A stretch of DNA of 64,000 bases from Salinicola peritrichatus (GCF_003206715.1 NZ_PZJU01000024.1:1-64000); one strand, 5' to 3'; counted from the first letter of the stretch, positions 46,823 through 58,189 are shown. The notes: generated from the letters alone by a model not told the origin. Translations and numbers: made by a program.

Positions 46823-46888
46823 TTCAAGTGGCTAACGGCTTTCTTCAGTGACTGAAGGCTTTGTCAGTGGCTGAAGGCTCCGTCAGTG
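46823..46888. repeat. Imperfect 19-20 bp tandem repeat at the symporter 3' end
   Basis: In minus-strand sense the symporter ends GATCACTGA. It is followed by units ending CAGCCACTGA, CAGTCACTGA and TAGCCACTTGA, each preceded by GAGCCTT, AAGCCTT or AAGCCGT. The repeat period is 19-20 bases, and the first unit includes the stop codon, so the 3' end of the gene seems to have been duplicated in tandem. Confidence 0.6.
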
Positions 46889-48667
46889 ATCGACGGCCCC
46901 GCCGGCACCCCGCGGGACGCGGATGTCCTCGACGATATGCTGGATCGATTCCGGCGGCGGCGCGGTGAGCCTGGACACCACCAGCGCCACCACGAAGTTG
47001 AAGATCATCCCCAGCGTGCCGATGCCTTCCGGCGAGACGCCGAACCACCAGTGTTCGGGCGTGCTCATCTCCGGCGCGATGAACTTGAAGTAGACGATGT
47101 AGCTGAAGGTGAAGATCAGCCCCACCAGCATGCCGGCGATCGCCCCTTCCTTGTTCATCCGCTTGTAGAAGATCCCCATCAGGATGACCGGGAAGAAGCT
47201 CGACGCCGCCAATCCGAAGGCGAAGGCCACCACCTGGGCCACGAAGCCCGGTGGATTGATGCCGAAGTAGCCGGCAATGACGATCGCCACGGCGGCCGAG
47301 ATGCGCGCCGCCAGCAATTCGCCACGCTCGGAGATGTCCGGCTTCAACTGCTTCTTGAGCAGGTCGTGGGAGATCGCCGAAGAGATCACCAGCAACAGCC
47401 CCGCTGCGGTGGAGAGCGCCGCCGCCACGCCACCGGCCGCGACCAGCGCCACCACCCAGGCCGGCAAGTTACCGATCTCGGGGTTGGCGAGCACGATGAT
47501 GTCGCGGTCGATATAGACCTCGCCCGGATTGTCGGTCGGGGGGTTGCTCAGCAGCCGCTCGCCGTGGGGGCCACGCTCGCCGGTGTAGGCCGGAGTCCCG
47601 GCGAACGGATCGCCAGCGGACATCTGCACCTCACCGTCGCCATTCTTGTCGGTCCAGGCGATCAGCCCCGAGTTCTCCCAGTTATGGAACCACTCCGGCA
47701 GCGCTTCGTAGGCGGTGTCGTTGACGGTCTCGATCAGGTTGACGCGAGCGAAGGCACCGACCGCCGGCGCACTGGTGTAGAGAATGGCGATGAAGAACAG
47801 CGCCCAGCCGGCGCTGACACGGGCGTCGCGCACCCGCGGCACGGTGAAGAAGCGCACGATGACATGCGGCAGCCCGGCCGTCCCGCACATCAGCGCGGCG
47901 GTGATGAAGAAGACGTCGATGGTCGACTTGGTGCCGGAGGTGTATTCGCTAAAGCCCAGATCGGTCACCAACTGGTCCAGCCGCTCGAGCAGATAGACCC
48001 CCGAATCGTTGCCGGCGGCATCCAGCAGTGTGGCGCCGAAGCCGGTCTGCGGCAGGACATGGCCGGTCATCATGATCGACAGGAAGATGGCCGGCACGGT
48101 GAAGGCGAAGATCAGCACGCAGTATTGCGCCACCTGGGTGTAGGTGATGCCCTTCATGCCGCCGAGCACGGCGTAGAAGAACACGATCACCATGCCGATC
48201 ACCACGCCGACGTCCACGTCCACCTCGAGGAAGCGGGCGAAGACGATACCGGTACCGCGCATCTGGCCGGCGACGTAGGTGAACGAAACGAAGATCACGC
48301 AGATCACCGCCACCGTGCGCGCCACGTTGGAGTAATAGCGATCGCCGATGAAGTCGGGCACCGTGAACTTGCCGAACTTGCGCAGGTAGGGCGCCAGCAG
48401 CATCGCCAGCAGCACGTAGCCGCCGGTCCAGCCCATCAGGTAGACCGAGGCATCGTAACCGGAATAGGCGATGATCCCGGCCATCGAGATGAACGATGCC
48501 GCCGACATCCAGTCGGCCGCCGTGGCGGCACCGTTGGCGACCGGAGAAACACCGCCCCCGGCGACGTAGAACTCCTTGGTCGAGCCCACTCGCGACCAGA
48601 TCGCGATACCGATGTAGAGCACGAACGAGGCACCGACGAACAGGTAAGTCAGTAGTTGAACATCCAT
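46883..48667 (-). CDS. Sodium:solute symporter (ActP-type, acetate or short acid)
   Basis: The 594-residue SSS protein has 13 or so membrane helices with the Na-site region AADWMSAASFISMAGIIAYSG near the N-terminus and a TAGLPHVIVRFFTVP motif. An extracytoplasmic insert near residues 335-385 contains an EF-hand-like DKNGDGEVQ. It resembles the acetate/pyruvate symporters paired with DUF4212 proteins in Pseudomonas and Halomonas. The ATG at 48667 follows AAGGATCC; a GTG one codon upstream is an alternative. It is followed by the DUF294 gene. Confidence 0.88.
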   Translation of the reverse strand: MDVQLLTYLFVGASFVLYIGIAIWSRVGSTKEFYVAGGGVSPVANGAATAADWMSAASFISMAGIIAYSGYDASVYLMGWTGGYVLLAMLLAPYLRKFGKFTVPDFIGDRYYSNVARTVAVICVIFVSFTYVAGQMRGTGIVFARFLEVDVDVGVVIGMVIVFFYAVLGGMKGITYTQVAQYCVLIFAFTVPAIFLSIMMTGHVLPQTGFGATLLDAAGNDSGVYLLERLDQLVTDLGFSEYTSGTKSTIDVFFITAALMCGTAGLPHVIVRFFTVPRVRDARVSAGWALFFIAILYTSAPAVGAFARVNLIETVNDTAYEALPEWFHNWENSGLIAWTDKNGDGEVQMSAGDPFAGTPAYTGERGPHGERLLSNPPTDNPGEVYIDRDIIVLANPEIGNLPAWVVALVAAGGVAAALSTAAGLLLVISSAISHDLLKKQLKPDISERGELLAARISAAVAIVIAGYFGINPPGFVAQVVAFAFGLAASSFFPVILMGIFYKRMNKEGAIAGMLVGLIFTFSYIVYFKFIAPEMSTPEHWWFGVSPEGIGTLGMIFNFVVALVVSRLTAPPPESIQHIVEDIRVPRGAGGAVDH

Positions 48668-48715
48668 CACTCGGATCCTTTATCGTTTTTTGATTTGGGT
48701 TCGGGTGTATGCGCG

Positions 48716-48973
48716 TTACTGCTCTTCCACGTCGTGCCCACGGTCCAAGCGATTCATCGACCATGCATAGACCACGATCAACGCCAGAAAGACGTAGATC
48801 GAACCCTGCTGGGCGAACCAGAAGCCGAGCTTGAATCCGAAGAAGTGAATGGCATTGAGCGGCTCCACCAGGAGCACACCGAAGCCATAGGAGGCGATGA
48901 ACCAGATCACCAGCAAGGTGGCGATCAGGCGCATGTTGGCCTTCCAGTAGTCCTGTCTGTTTTTCCCCGTCAT
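48716..48973 (-). CDS. DUF4212 small symporter subunit
   Basis: The 85-residue protein has two membrane helices (about 15-35 and 55-75) and the family start YWKANMRLIATLLVIWF. DUF4212 proteins are encoded directly upstream of SSS symporters and act as their small subunit. It is separated from the symporter gene by 48 bases and opens the operon. Confidence 0.9.
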   Translation of the reverse strand: MTGKNRQDYWKANMRLIATLLVIWFIASYGFGVLLVEPLNAIHFFGFKLGFWFAQQGSIYVFLALIVVYAWSMNRLDRGHDVEEQ

Positions 48974-49392
48974 GGAAATTCCCCCTCGCCCTCGTCGGCA
49001 AATGCGTTAGCGTTCGAGAAATCAAAGATTTGTTATGCATGGACTCATGGCGAGCCTATGTCAGAGGGGAACGATGCTGTCAGGCGGACTTTAGTCGAGT
49101 GCTTGAACGAAGCCCCGGCTCCACTGCAAACGCTAATGAAAAACAAAGTCTTAGAAAAACCTTCCGGACGCTAAACCTTGGTCTATCAACCCAAAGCATG
49201 AGCTTGTCGCGGCGTTTGTCGTGCCTGCCATCCCCCCCTCCGGGCCGTCGGCGAGTCTTGGTTGGCGCACGGAACGCGCCATTACCGGATCTTTCGGCCT
49301 TCGGCAGCGGCGGCGGATGGTGTCTGTGAACGCCTGTGCTGGCAAACTATGAGCGTCAGGCGTCGGTGACGCCGGGAATCAGCGGGGGAAGC
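48974..49392. promoter_or_regulatory. 419-base divergent control region, symporter versus kinase
   Basis: No gene is seen. The motif (A/G)ACGCTAA occurs three times: 49007-49014 (minus), 49129-49136 and 49167-49174 (plus). These could be binding sites for a response regulator acting on the symporter operon. An AT-rich stretch near 49130-49165 is a likely promoter area; boxes were not assigned. Confidence 0.35.
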
Positions 49393-52300
49393 ATGTTCGA
49401 AGGCGGGTTGTTGATCGTCGTGGCGCTACTCTACGTCGCCACGCTGTTCGCCATTGCCTGGCGTGGCGATCGCCACGCCAGGCGCCATGGCCCGGCCAGT
49501 CGTCGGCCGATCGTCTACAGTCTGGCCCTGGCGGTCTACTGTACCTCATGGACGTTCTACGGCAGCGTCGGTCAGGCGGCGACCTCGGGCTGGTCCTTCG
49601 TCAGCATCTTCGTCGGCCCGGTGCTCACCTTCCTGCTGTTCTGGCCGGTGATCACCAAGATGATCCGGGTCGCCAAACGCCAGAACGTGACCTCGATCGC
49701 CGACTTCATCGCTTCGCGCTACGGCAAGTCGCAGTCGCTGGCGGCCTTCGCCAGCCTGATCGCGCTGATCGGCACGCTGCCTTATATCGCGCTGCAGCTG
49801 AAGGCGGTCTCCAGCGCCTTCCAGGTGATGACCAGCGACGGCAACACGATCAAGGCACCGATCGTCGACGATACCGCCTTCTACATCGCCATCGTGATGG
49901 CGGTGTTCGCGATCCTGTTCGGCACCCGCGACACCAACGCCACCGAGCACCACGAGGGCCTGATCCAGGCGATCGCCTTCGAATCGGTGGTCAAGCTGGT
50001 GGTCTTTCTGGTGCTCGGCGCCTATGTCACCTGGGGCATGTTCGACGGCTTGCAGACACTGTTCGTCCGTGCCGACGACTATCTGCAACTGCAACGGCAA
50101 CTGACCGAACAGAACTTCGACACCAGCTTCTGGACCCAGACGCTGCTGGCGATGCTGGCGGTCTTCTGCCTGCCACGACAGTTCCATATCACGGTGGTGG
50201 AGAATACTCATACCGACGACGCCAGGCGCGCCCGCTGGCTGTTTCCGCTCTATCTGATAGCCATCGGGTTTTTCGTCCTGCCGCTGGCCGCCGCCGGGCT
50301 CTCGCTGTTCCCCGGCGACGATCTTTCTCCCGACAGCTATGTGCTGGCATTGCCGATCGTCGCCGACCAGCCGTGGCTGGCGATGCTCACCTTCGTCGGC
50401 GGCCTATCGGCGGCCACCGGCATGGTGATCATGGCCGCGGTGTCGAACTCGATCATGATCTCCAACGAGATAGTGTTGCCGGCGTTGTTCCGGTTGCGCT
50501 GGTTCGAAGCGCAACCCCGCGATTACGGCCGCCTGGTACTGCGTGCCCGGCGCATCACCATCGTCGTCATCCTGATCCTGGCCTATCTGTTCTATCAGCT
50601 GGTGGCCGAATACAGCTCGCTGGCCGCCACAGGCATGCTGTCGCTGTCCGCCGCCGCCCAGTTCGCGCCGGCGCTGCTCGGCGGCCTGTACTGGAAACGC
50701 GGTAACCGTCTCGGCGTGGTCACCGGCCTCAACGTCGGTTTCGCGATCTGGGCCTACACCCTGCTGCTGCCGGCACTGATCCGCGCCGGACTGTTGCCGG
50801 AAGCGTGGCTGGCGGGCGGCCCGCTGGGCATCGAGTGGCTGTCGCCGCTGCAGCTCTTCGGCCTCAACGTCACCGACAGCTTCGCCCACGGCGTGATGCT
50901 GTCGCTGGCCTTCAATCTGTTCTTCTACATCTTCATTTCGCAACTGACACCACAGCGGGTGGTCGAGCGCATCCAGGCCTCGCTGTTCGTCGACAGCATC
51001 GAAACCCGCCAGACCACGGTCAACCGCCCCTGGACCGGCGCCACCACCGTCGGCGACCTGAAGGTGCTGTGCGAACGCTTCCTGGGCAAGTCGCAGGTCG
51101 AACGCGCCTTCGACGACTACGCCCGACGCAACGCCAAGCCGCTGGAGAACAACGCCCGCGCCTCGATCGACGTGATCCAGTTCACCGAGCGGCTACTCGC
51201 TTCGGTACTCGGGGCTTCGTCGGCACGCATCGTGGTCAACTCGGCGCTGCAGGGCCGCGGCATCGGTATTTCAGACGTCATCTCGATCGTCGACGAAGCC
51301 TCGCAGGTCCTGGAGTTCAACCGCGCCCTGCTGCAGGCCACCATCGAGAACATCAACCAGGGCATCGGCGTGGTCGACCAGAACCTCAACCTGGTGGTGT
51401 GGAACCAGCGCTATCTGGAGATCTTCCGCTTCCCCGACAATCTGATTCGCGTCGGCACGCCGATGGAAAAAGTGTTCCGCTACAACGCCCACAACGGCGA
51501 GTACGGTCCCGGCGATCCCGAAGAACACGTCGAGCAACTGATCGACAACATCCGCAGCGGCCAACCCCACCGCTACGAGCGATACCGTCCCGACGGCACC
51601 GTCCTGGAGGTACTCGGCAACCCGATGCCCGGCGGCGGCTTTGTCTACACCTACCAGGACATCACCCAGCAGAAGCGCACCGAAGAGGCGCTGATCCGCT
51701 CCGAGAGCAATATCCGCATCTATACCGACAACGTGCCGGCACTGATCGCCTATTTCGACAAGGATTGCCGCTATCTCTTCACCAACCGCGCCTATGAATC
51801 GGTGATGGGGATTGACCGCAACGCGGTGATCGGCGAGCGGGTCGAAAATGTCATGCCGCCACAGGCGGCGCGTCAGCGCGGCCCCTGGATGCGCCGCGCG
51901 CTGGACGGGGAACGTGTCACTTTCGAAATCTCGCTGGACGACGGCGACGGCGGCATCCGCTACATGCTGGTGACCTATACGCCACACTTCGGCGAGGGCG
52001 GACGCATTCTCGGTTTCTTCGCGCTCTACCAGGACATCACCGAGCGCCGCCTGGCCGAGATCGCCCTGCGCGAAACCAACGAGAATCTCGAGGAGCGCGT
52101 GCGCGAGCGCACCCAGGCGCTATCCAAGGCCAATGCCGCACTGCGCCAGGAAAACCGCGTGCGTGCCGAGGCCGAACAGGCGCTGCGCCAGGCCAAGCAG
52201 ACCGCCGAGGACGCCAACGCCTCCAAGACCCGCTTCCTCGCTGCCGCCAGTCACGACCTGCTGCAGCCGCTCAACGCCGCGCGCCTGTTCACCTCGGCGC

Positions 52301-53349
52301 TGGGCCAGCAGGTGGCGGATAGCGACCACAAGCGCACCATCGGGCATATCGACAACTCGCTGCAGGCCGCCGAGGAGCTGCTCGGCACCCTGCTCGACAT
52401 TTCCAAGCTCGATGCCGGCGCCCTCACCCCTCGCCGCAGCCAGTTTCCGCTGGCCGATATCCTGCGTCCGCTGCGCGCCGAATTCGAGGTCATGGCCGAT
52501 GATCGCGGCCTCGATCTCGACATGGTCGCGACCAGCCTGTGGGTCGACAGCGACGCCCAGATGCTGCGCCGGATCATCCAGAATTTCCTCTCCAACGCTC
52601 TGCGCTACACCCAGCAAGGCCGCGTATTGCTGGGCTGCCGGCGCCAGGGTGAACGGGTAGTGATCGAGGTATGGGACACCGGTCCCGGCATTCCGGAATC
52701 CAAGCTGAGCGAGATCTTCCAGGAGTTCCGGCGTCTCGATCAGGCCTCGCGCCACAAGGAGAGCGAGCGCGGACTTGGGCTGGGGCTGTCGATCGCCGAG
52801 CGCATGAGCCGGGTGCTCGATCACCCGATCCGGGTCCGCTCCAAGGTCGATGTCGGTACCGTGTTCTCGGTCTCCGTACCGCTGGTGGCCGACCGTCGTG
52901 GCGCGGCCAAACCGGAAGAGGTGGCACCGCGGCGCAGCGGCAACAAGCTCATCGGCACGCGGATCCTGTGCATCGACAACGAACGCCTGATTCTGGAAGG
53001 GATGAAGGCGATGCTGGAAGGGTGGGAGTGCGAGGTGTTCACCGCCACTTCGATCGGCGGCGCCAAGTCGGCGATCCGCAACATGGGCGGCGACCCCGAC
53101 GCCATCCTGGCCGATTACCATCTCGACAACGAAGTCACCGGCATGATGGCCCTCGAGGCATTGGAAGAGCTCTGCGAGCAGGCGGTACCGGGTATCGTCA
53201 TTACCGCCGACCGCACCGAGGAAGTCGCCGAGGAGGTCAAACGCAGCGGCTATCACTTGCTGCTCAAGCCGGTGCGGCCGGCAGCGCTGCGTGCCCTGCT
53301 GACACGCACGCTGCAGGCGAGTCGCGCGGCGAGGATTTCGGGGGATTAG
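49393..53349 (+). CDS. Symporter-fused hybrid histidine kinase (CrbS/CbrA type)
   Basis: The 1318-residue protein has an N-terminal SSS symporter-like membrane domain of about 13 helices (1-540) and a STAC-like linker. Two PAS domains follow (about 650-770 and 775-890), then a coiled-coil, HisKA with H954 in SHDLLQPLNA, HATPase motifs NFLSNALRYT, DTGPGIP and GLGLGLSI, and a receiver domain with D1241 in ILADYHLDNE and K in LLLKPVRP. CrbS controls acetate use with the LuxR-type CrbR; no crbR is in the window. It is divergent from an acetate-type symporter operon, supporting that role. The ATG at 49393 follows GGGGGAA. Confidence 0.9.
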   Translation: MFEGGLLIVVALLYVATLFAIAWRGDRHARRHGPASRRPIVYSLALAVYCTSWTFYGSVGQAATSGWSFVSIFVGPVLTFLLFWPVITKMIRVAKRQNVTSIADFIASRYGKSQSLAAFASLIALIGTLPYIALQLKAVSSAFQVMTSDGNTIKAPIVDDTAFYIAIVMAVFAILFGTRDTNATEHHEGLIQAIAFESVVKLVVFLVLGAYVTWGMFDGLQTLFVRADDYLQLQRQLTEQNFDTSFWTQTLLAMLAVFCLPRQFHITVVENTHTDDARRARWLFPLYLIAIGFFVLPLAAAGLSLFPGDDLSPDSYVLALPIVADQPWLAMLTFVGGLSAATGMVIMAAVSNSIMISNEIVLPALFRLRWFEAQPRDYGRLVLRARRITIVVILILAYLFYQLVAEYSSLAATGMLSLSAAAQFAPALLGGLYWKRGNRLGVVTGLNVGFAIWAYTLLLPALIRAGLLPEAWLAGGPLGIEWLSPLQLFGLNVTDSFAHGVMLSLAFNLFFYIFISQLTPQRVVERIQASLFVDSIETRQTTVNRPWTGATTVGDLKVLCERFLGKSQVERAFDDYARRNAKPLENNARASIDVIQFTERLLASVLGASSARIVVNSALQGRGIGISDVISIVDEASQVLEFNRALLQATIENINQGIGVVDQNLNLVVWNQRYLEIFRFPDNLIRVGTPMEKVFRYNAHNGEYGPGDPEEHVEQLIDNIRSGQPHRYERYRPDGTVLEVLGNPMPGGGFVYTYQDITQQKRTEEALIRSESNIRIYTDNVPALIAYFDKDCRYLFTNRAYESVMGIDRNAVIGERVENVMPPQAARQRGPWMRRALDGERVTFEISLDDGDGGIRYMLVTYTPHFGEGGRILGFFALYQDITERRLAEIALRETNENLEERVRERTQALSKANAALRQENRVRAEAEQALRQAKQTAEDANASKTRFLAAASHDLLQPLNAARLFTSALGQQVADSDHKRTIGHIDNSLQAAEELLGTLLDISKLDAGALTPRRSQFPLADILRPLRAEFEVMADDRGLDLDMVATSLWVDSDAQMLRRIIQNFLSNALRYTQQGRVLLGCRRQGERVVIEVWDTGPGIPESKLSEIFQEFRRLDQASRHKESERGLGLGLSIAERMSRVLDHPIRVRSKVDVGTVFSVSVPLVADRRGAAKPEEVAPRRSGNKLIGTRILCIDNERLILEGMKAMLEGWECEVFTATSIGGAKSAIRNMGGDPDAILADYHLDNEVTGMMALEALEELCEQAVPGIVITADRTEEVAEEVKRSGYHLLLKPVRPAALRALLTRTLQASRAARISGD

Positions 53350-53360
53350 GAATAGAGCAG

Positions 53361-53475
53361 GAAGAGGGAAGAGGGGAGAGAAATTGTCTTATCCCTTCAA
53401 GGTGCGAAGCACCGTTCTTCCCTCTTCTAGCCGCGCAGCGGCGCTTACCTCTTCTAACTCCCGGGCGAAGCCCGG
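53361..53475. repeat. Inverted heptamer-repeat element at the rpoD 3' end
   Basis: Two tandem GAAGAGG units (53361-53374) lie opposite inverted CCTCTTC units (53421-53427 and 53448-53454). Three hairpins sit inside or beside them: GGTGC-GAA-GCACC (53401-53413), GCCGC-GCA-GCGGC (53430-53442) and CCGGGC-GAA-GCCCGG (53461-53475). The last begins one base after the rpoD stop codon and is identical to the hairpin after coq7. The layout equals that of the element at 44-188, with a different heptamer. Confidence 0.7.
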
Positions 53476-53476
53476 A

Positions 53477-55330
<1,854 letters not shown>

Positions 55331-55397
55331 AGAAACCCTACTCGACGAAGAAGAATGAAGCACCTGGGGTGACAGCGCGACGCCCCAAAAGCCCGCT

Positions 55398-55428
55398 AGT
55401 ATAGCGCGTACCGCCATTTTGCTGCCAA
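55398..55428 (-). promoter_or_regulatory. Possible internal promoter for rpoD
   Basis: On the minus strand TTGGCA (55423-55428) and TATACT (55398-55403) are separated by 19 bases, longer than ideal, 68 bases before the rpoD ATG. Internal promoters between dnaG and rpoD are common in this operon. Confidence 0.35.
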
Positions 55429-55601
55429 CTTCTATTTGCCTTGCCTGCCAGGTGTGCTAGTGTGTTTGGTTACCCTATTTGGTGGCGATTGCCGCCATTT
55501 CAACCTTTTCGACACTCCTGTCGCTGCCCTTCACGCTTCCCTGTCGCTTGCCTTTCCGGCATGTCCGCCCGATTCAAGGCTTTGTTCGCGTTCGTCCCGT
55601 T

Positions 55602-57494
55602 TCAGGAGCCCGCGGTCAGCTTGCCGATCAATTCTCGCAGCCGCTGCTTCTCCTCGGCGCTCAGCGCGCCCGGTTGGCGGCTTTTTGCCAATAATTGCCG
55701 GTACTCTTCGGCCGGTGTCAGCCGCTCGCTCTCGCGTTGTAGATGGCGCACCCAGCTCTCCAGCTCGCTGGCCCGCACTTCCCGCGGGATCGCCAGTTCA
55801 CGTCGAGCCAGCTGGTCGAGGCGTTCGCCATCGGCACTGCCGTGGAAATGCGCCAATAGCACCTGCGGGCTGCGATAACGCCCGGCGCGCAGTAGTTGCA
55901 CCACGTCGCGGCAAAGGCGACCGTCGGGCACCTCTGGCGGGCACCAGTCGAGCGTCTCCGGCAGGGTTTCCGCCAATCCCGGCTCGTGCAGCAACAGATG
56001 CAAGATTCGCGCCGGGAGACTCAACGCAAGCGTAGCAGTTCCCGCGCGAGATGCCGCAAATCCCCGCTGCGGCCGATTGATGTCTCTATCGGCAGCGGCA
56101 GCCATCGCTGAACCGGCCTCGGCGTCACTCTCTGCCGACACCATCAACGCCTCATAGCCGCCGTCATCGACGCTCGGCGCAGGCTTGGCATGCGTCGACA
56201 GCCAGTCGGCAAAGTGCGACTGTTCAATGCCGCTGCGCACCGAAAGTTCTTTCAGCAGCAGCGATTTGAGCACCCCCTCGGGGAGACGCTTGAGCGCATC
56301 CAGGACCGCGGTGACGAAGCGCTCGCGACCTTCGACCTGCTTGAGATCGCGCCCTTCCGCCGCCTGTTCGAACAGGAATTCGGACAGCGGGCTCGCGCAG
56401 GTGACGCGGTCTTCGAACGCCTCGCGCCCTTCCCGGCGCACCAGCGTATCCGGATCCTCGCCTTCCGGCAGGAACAGGAAGCGCACCTGACGTCCGTCGA
56501 TCATCGCTGGCAGTGCTGTCTGCAACGAGCGACGCGCCGCCTGTCGACCGGCGTTGTCGCCATCGAAACAGAACACCACTTCATCGACCAGGCGAAACAG
56601 TCGCTGCAGATGATCCGAGGTCAGCGCCGTACCCAGGGTGGCGCAGGCGTTGCGAATGCCGAACTGGGCCAGCGCCACCACGTCCATATAGCCTTCGACC
56701 ACCAACAGCCGCGACAACTGCCGGTTGGCCTGGCGCGCCTCGAACAGGCCGTAGAGCTCGCGCCCCTTGTGAAAGACCGGCGTTTCCGGCGAGTTGAGAT
56801 ACTTGGGCTTGGCATCGCCCAGCACACGCCCACCGAAAGCGATGGTGCGCCCCTTCCAGTCGCGAATCGGGAACATCACGCGGTCGCGGAAACGGTCGTA
56901 GGTCCGTCCGCTCTCCTCACGATGCACCAACAGGCCGTATTCGACCTGAACCGCCTCGCTGATACCTTGTTGGAGCAGGTAGCGCTTGAGCGCCTCCCAC
57001 TCGTCCTCGGCGTAGCCGATGCCGAAGTCGCGAATCACCTCCGGCGTCAGGCCGCGACGCTCGAGGTACTCCCGCGCCTGACGTCCACCGCCCAGCGCCA
57101 GGCGTTCACGGAAGAAGCGCGAGGCCAATTCCAGCAGGTTGACGCCTTCCTCGCGTTTCTGCCGACGCTGATGCGCCCCGGGATCGTCGCCGCCTTCCCG
57201 CTCCACCTGCATGCCCGCGCGGGAGGCCAGTTGCTCCACCGCCTCGGGAAAGCGCAGGTTGTCGTACTCCATCAGGAAGCGCAGTGCATTGCCGTGAGCG
57301 CCGCAACCGAAACAGTGATAGAACTGCTTGTCGTGACTCACCGTGAACGACGGCGAATTTTCCTGGTGGAACGGACACAGGCCACTGTGGTTGCGCCCGC
57401 TCTTCTTGAGCTGGACCCGTTCGGAGACGACATCGACGATGTCGGTACGTGCCAGCAGGTCATCGATGAAACGCTGTGAAATCTGTCCGGCCAT
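55602..57494 (-). CDS. dnaG: DNA primase
   Basis: DnaG makes RNA primers at the replication fork and binds DnaB. The 630-residue protein has the CHC2 zinc-binding domain (C40, H43, C61, C64), the TOPRIM catalytic core with LLVVEGYMDVVAL and CFDGDNAG, and a C-terminal DnaB-binding helical region. A linker near 430-470 is Ala/Asp-rich. The ATG at 57494 is the family start. Confidence 0.96.
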   Translation of the reverse strand: MAGQISQRFIDDLLARTDIVDVVSERVQLKKSGRNHSGLCPFHQENSPSFTVSHDKQFYHCFGCGAHGNALRFLMEYDNLRFPEAVEQLASRAGMQVEREGGDDPGAHQRRQKREEGVNLLELASRFFRERLALGGGRQAREYLERRGLTPEVIRDFGIGYAEDEWEALKRYLLQQGISEAVQVEYGLLVHREESGRTYDRFRDRVMFPIRDWKGRTIAFGGRVLGDAKPKYLNSPETPVFHKGRELYGLFEARQANRQLSRLLVVEGYMDVVALAQFGIRNACATLGTALTSDHLQRLFRLVDEVVFCFDGDNAGRQAARRSLQTALPAMIDGRQVRFLFLPEGEDPDTLVRREGREAFEDRVTCASPLSEFLFEQAAEGRDLKQVEGRERFVTAVLDALKRLPEGVLKSLLLKELSVRSGIEQSHFADWLSTHAKPAPSVDDGGYEALMVSAESDAEAGSAMAAAADRDINRPQRGFAASRAGTATLALSLPARILHLLLHEPGLAETLPETLDWCPPEVPDGRLCRDVVQLLRAGRYRSPQVLLAHFHGSADGERLDQLARRELAIPREVRASELESWVRHLQRESERLTPAEEYRQLLAKSRQPGALSAEEKQRLRELIGKLTAGS

Positions 57495-57574
57495 GTCGTC
57501 AAGACGCTCTCGAGAGTCCGATCGTCAGCGACACGGCGGCCACTGCGATCCTTGTCATGAGGATAGGACAGTTA

Positions 57575-57623
57575 GGGGCTGTTGACGTTTCAGCGCGGCC
57601 GTGCGTGAAACGTCAACAGCCCC
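57575..57623. repeat. Dispersed palindrome, copy A (perfect 18-bp arms)
   Basis: GGGGCTGTTGACGTTTCA (57575-57592) and TGAAACGTCAACAGCCCC (57606-57623) are perfect reverse complements around the 13-base centre GCGCGGCCGTGCG. The element lies between the rpsU terminator and dnaG. Degenerate copies occur at 26514 and 43956. Confidence 0.85.
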
Positions 57624-57641
57624 TGGACGATGGCGAGAGAC

Positions 57642-57675
57642 AAAAACAAACGGCCACCGAAGTGGCGGCCGTTTG
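57642..57675 (-). terminator. Intrinsic terminator after rpsU
   Basis: In minus-strand sense CAAACGGCCGCC and GGTGGCCGTTTG form a 12-bp stem with one mismatch, followed by UUUUU. It lies 40 bases after the rpsU stop and should limit read-through into dnaG, giving rpsU excess. Confidence 0.85.
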
Positions 57676-57715
57676 ACTATCCCTCTGGAGCGGCCAAGGC
57701 CACCCTCAGTACGGA

Positions 57716-57931
57716 TCAATACAAGCGTTCGAAACGCTTACGCTCACGCTGCAGTTTCTTGGCGTGACGCTTCACCGCGGCCGCAGCTTTACGCTTGCGA
57801 ACGGCAGTGGGCTTTTCGTAAGTTTCGCGACGACGCACTTCGGACAGAATTCCGGCTTTTTCGCAGGAACGCTTGAAGCGACGCAGCGCGACGTCGAACG
57901 GCTCGTTATCACGTACTTTAACAGCGGGCAT
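57716..57931 (-). CDS. rpsU: 30S ribosomal protein bS21
   Basis: The 71-residue basic protein begins [27 protein letters not shown] and ends in the Arg/Lys-rich tail, matching bS21 exactly in length. It heads the rpsU-dnaG-rpoD operon and is transcribed from the promoter at 58086-58114. Confidence 0.97.
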   Translation of the reverse strand: MPAVKVRDNEPFDVALRRFKRSCEKAGILSEVRRRETYEKPTAVRKRKAAAAVKRHAKKLQRERKRFERLY

Positions 57932-58085
57932 GAAGCACTCACCTACCTTGGGAATCGAGTTCGGTTTGAACGCACGCCCAGACGATGACCCGAGGGAATT
58001 CGGACGGCGCTACGAAAGGCCAGAGCCGTTTCGCGTCGCAATCCCGGATCTTCGGAGCGCACGACCCAGTCCTACAGAGCAGCGT

Positions 58086-58114
58086 ATTCTAGACTTCGCT
58101 CCCAACCAATGCAA
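58086..58114 (-). promoter_or_regulatory. Sigma-70 promoter of rpsU-dnaG-rpoD
   Basis: On the minus strand TTGCAT (58109-58114) and TAGAAT (58086-58091) have ideal 17-base spacing. It implies a 5' leader of about 150 bases before rpsU. A separate TAGAAT on the plus strand at 58133-58138 may serve tsaD. Confidence 0.75.
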
Positions 58115-58189
58115 ACGACTTTTCGAGGGCGTAGAATGGCGCCCTTTTCCGCCTTCTCCGCCTTCACCATACCGACGGATTGACAGACC

